A stretch of 6,594 nt of DNA from Bacteroidota bacterium (GTDB taxonomy: Bacteria; Bacteroidota; Bacteroidia; Bacteroidales; JADFUO01): contig JADFUO010000273.1 in NCBI GenBank assembly GCA_015222115.1, positions 1 through 6,594 on the forward strand. The letters run 5' to 3'. Position 1 is the first letter of the stretch. Each line of letters opens with the position of its first letter. Position numbers and translations under genes: made by a program. Shown here piece after piece: positions 6,269 through 6,594 of this stretch. The notes under the pieces were generated by a model. That model had not been told where the DNA came from, did no database searches, and saw only the letters and a program-made list of their open reading frames with translations.

Positions 6269-6594
6269 ATGAAAAAATCAATTCTTTTACCAGCTCTTCT
6301 TTTTCTTTTCCAAATTCATGTTTTTCCGACTATCATAATTGTTGATCAAGGTGGAGGTGGGGATTACACAACCATACAGGAAGGAATAAACAATGCTAAT
6401 AACGGGGATACTGTATTAGTTTATCCGGGAACTTATTATGAAAATATTAATTATAACGGAAAAAATATTACTGTTGCATCGTTGCTTTTAACAACACAGG
6501 ATACGATTTATATTTCTCAAACAATCATAAATGGAAATCAAAACGGGAGTGTTGTAAAATTTGTTTCCGGAGAAGGATTAAATTCAATCATCAA
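6269..6594 (+). CDS. Secreted right-handed beta-helix protein, C-terminus beyond window
   Basis: The open frame from the ATG at 6269 runs 108 codons plus two bases to the window end with no stop. It begins MKKSILLPALLFLFQIHVF, a signal peptide, although the cleavage site is unclear. Residues about 23-60 read IIVDQGGGGDYTTIQEGI then NNANNGDTVLVYPGTYYENI. This is the hallmark opening of pectate-lyase-like parallel beta-helix proteins, in which a 'tiIQ.AI..A..GDTV.V.PGtY.EnI' rung caps the helix. NYNGKNITVASLL (61-73) and TIINGNQNGSVVKF (85-98) are the next rungs. Such proteins in this type of organism are usually large, surface-located and end in a T9SS sorting domain, which cannot be checked here. 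An ATG at 6262 in another frame meets a stop after 27 codons and was not used. It lies 59 nt after the preceding secreted-protein gene on the same strand, so the two may be cotranscribed. Confidence 0.85.
   Translation, partial: MKKSILLPALLFLFQIHVFPTIIIVDQGGGGDYTTIQEGINNANNGDTVLVYPGTYYENINYNGKNITVASLLLTTQDTIYISQTIINGNQNGSVVKFVSGEGLNSII

Overview
The window looks like a chromosomal segment from an AT-rich anaerobic or facultative member of the Bacteroidota, or a close relative in the Bacteroidota-Ignavibacteria group. Three things point there. One secreted protein ends in a type IX secretion (T9SS) sorting domain. Two divergent promoters carry the Bacteroidota -7 element TAnnTTTG. Start codons lack clear Shine-Dalgarno sequences and sit in A/T-rich leaders. 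No rRNA, tRNA, CRISPR array, transposase or phage gene was seen.

Left part (1-1414): a small redox / nitrosative-stress type module built around a divergent promoter. On the minus strand are a single-cluster [4Fe-4S] ferredoxin (426-614) and, downstream of it, the first 117 codons of a DUF1858-domain protein that runs off the window at base 1. On the plus strand is a Crp/Fnr-family regulator (743-1414) of the HcpR-like type. A perfect 6-4-6 palindrome, TGTAACATAAGTTACA (680-695), lies between the two genes, with a perfect TAnnTTTG box facing outward on each side (651-658 minus, 713-720 plus). This suggests that the regulator controls itself and the ferredoxin operon from one shared operator. 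A degenerate array of 7-bp units (388-422) fills much of the gap between the ferredoxin and DUF1858 genes.

Middle (1479-3992): a large exported glycoside hydrolase of the GH36/melibiase type, with a (beta/alpha)8 catalytic region, a C-terminal beta domain, a probable fibronectin-III-like linker domain and a terminal NPCBM (CBM51-type) carbohydrate-binding domain. The gap after it (3993-4184) holds a compact repeat element: four 12-bp tandem units between imperfect inverted arms.

Right part (4185-6594): two exported surface-type proteins in tandem. The first (674 aa) has a signal peptide, a long beta-helix-like body I cannot assign to a named family, and a T9SS type A sorting domain. The second is cut by the window end after 108 codons and begins as a right-handed parallel beta-helix protein of the 'YTTIQEGINNANNGDTVLVYPGTY' kind. 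The right half therefore reads as carbohydrate/surface accessory functions next to a conserved stress-regulatory module. Nothing in the sequence links the two halves functionally.
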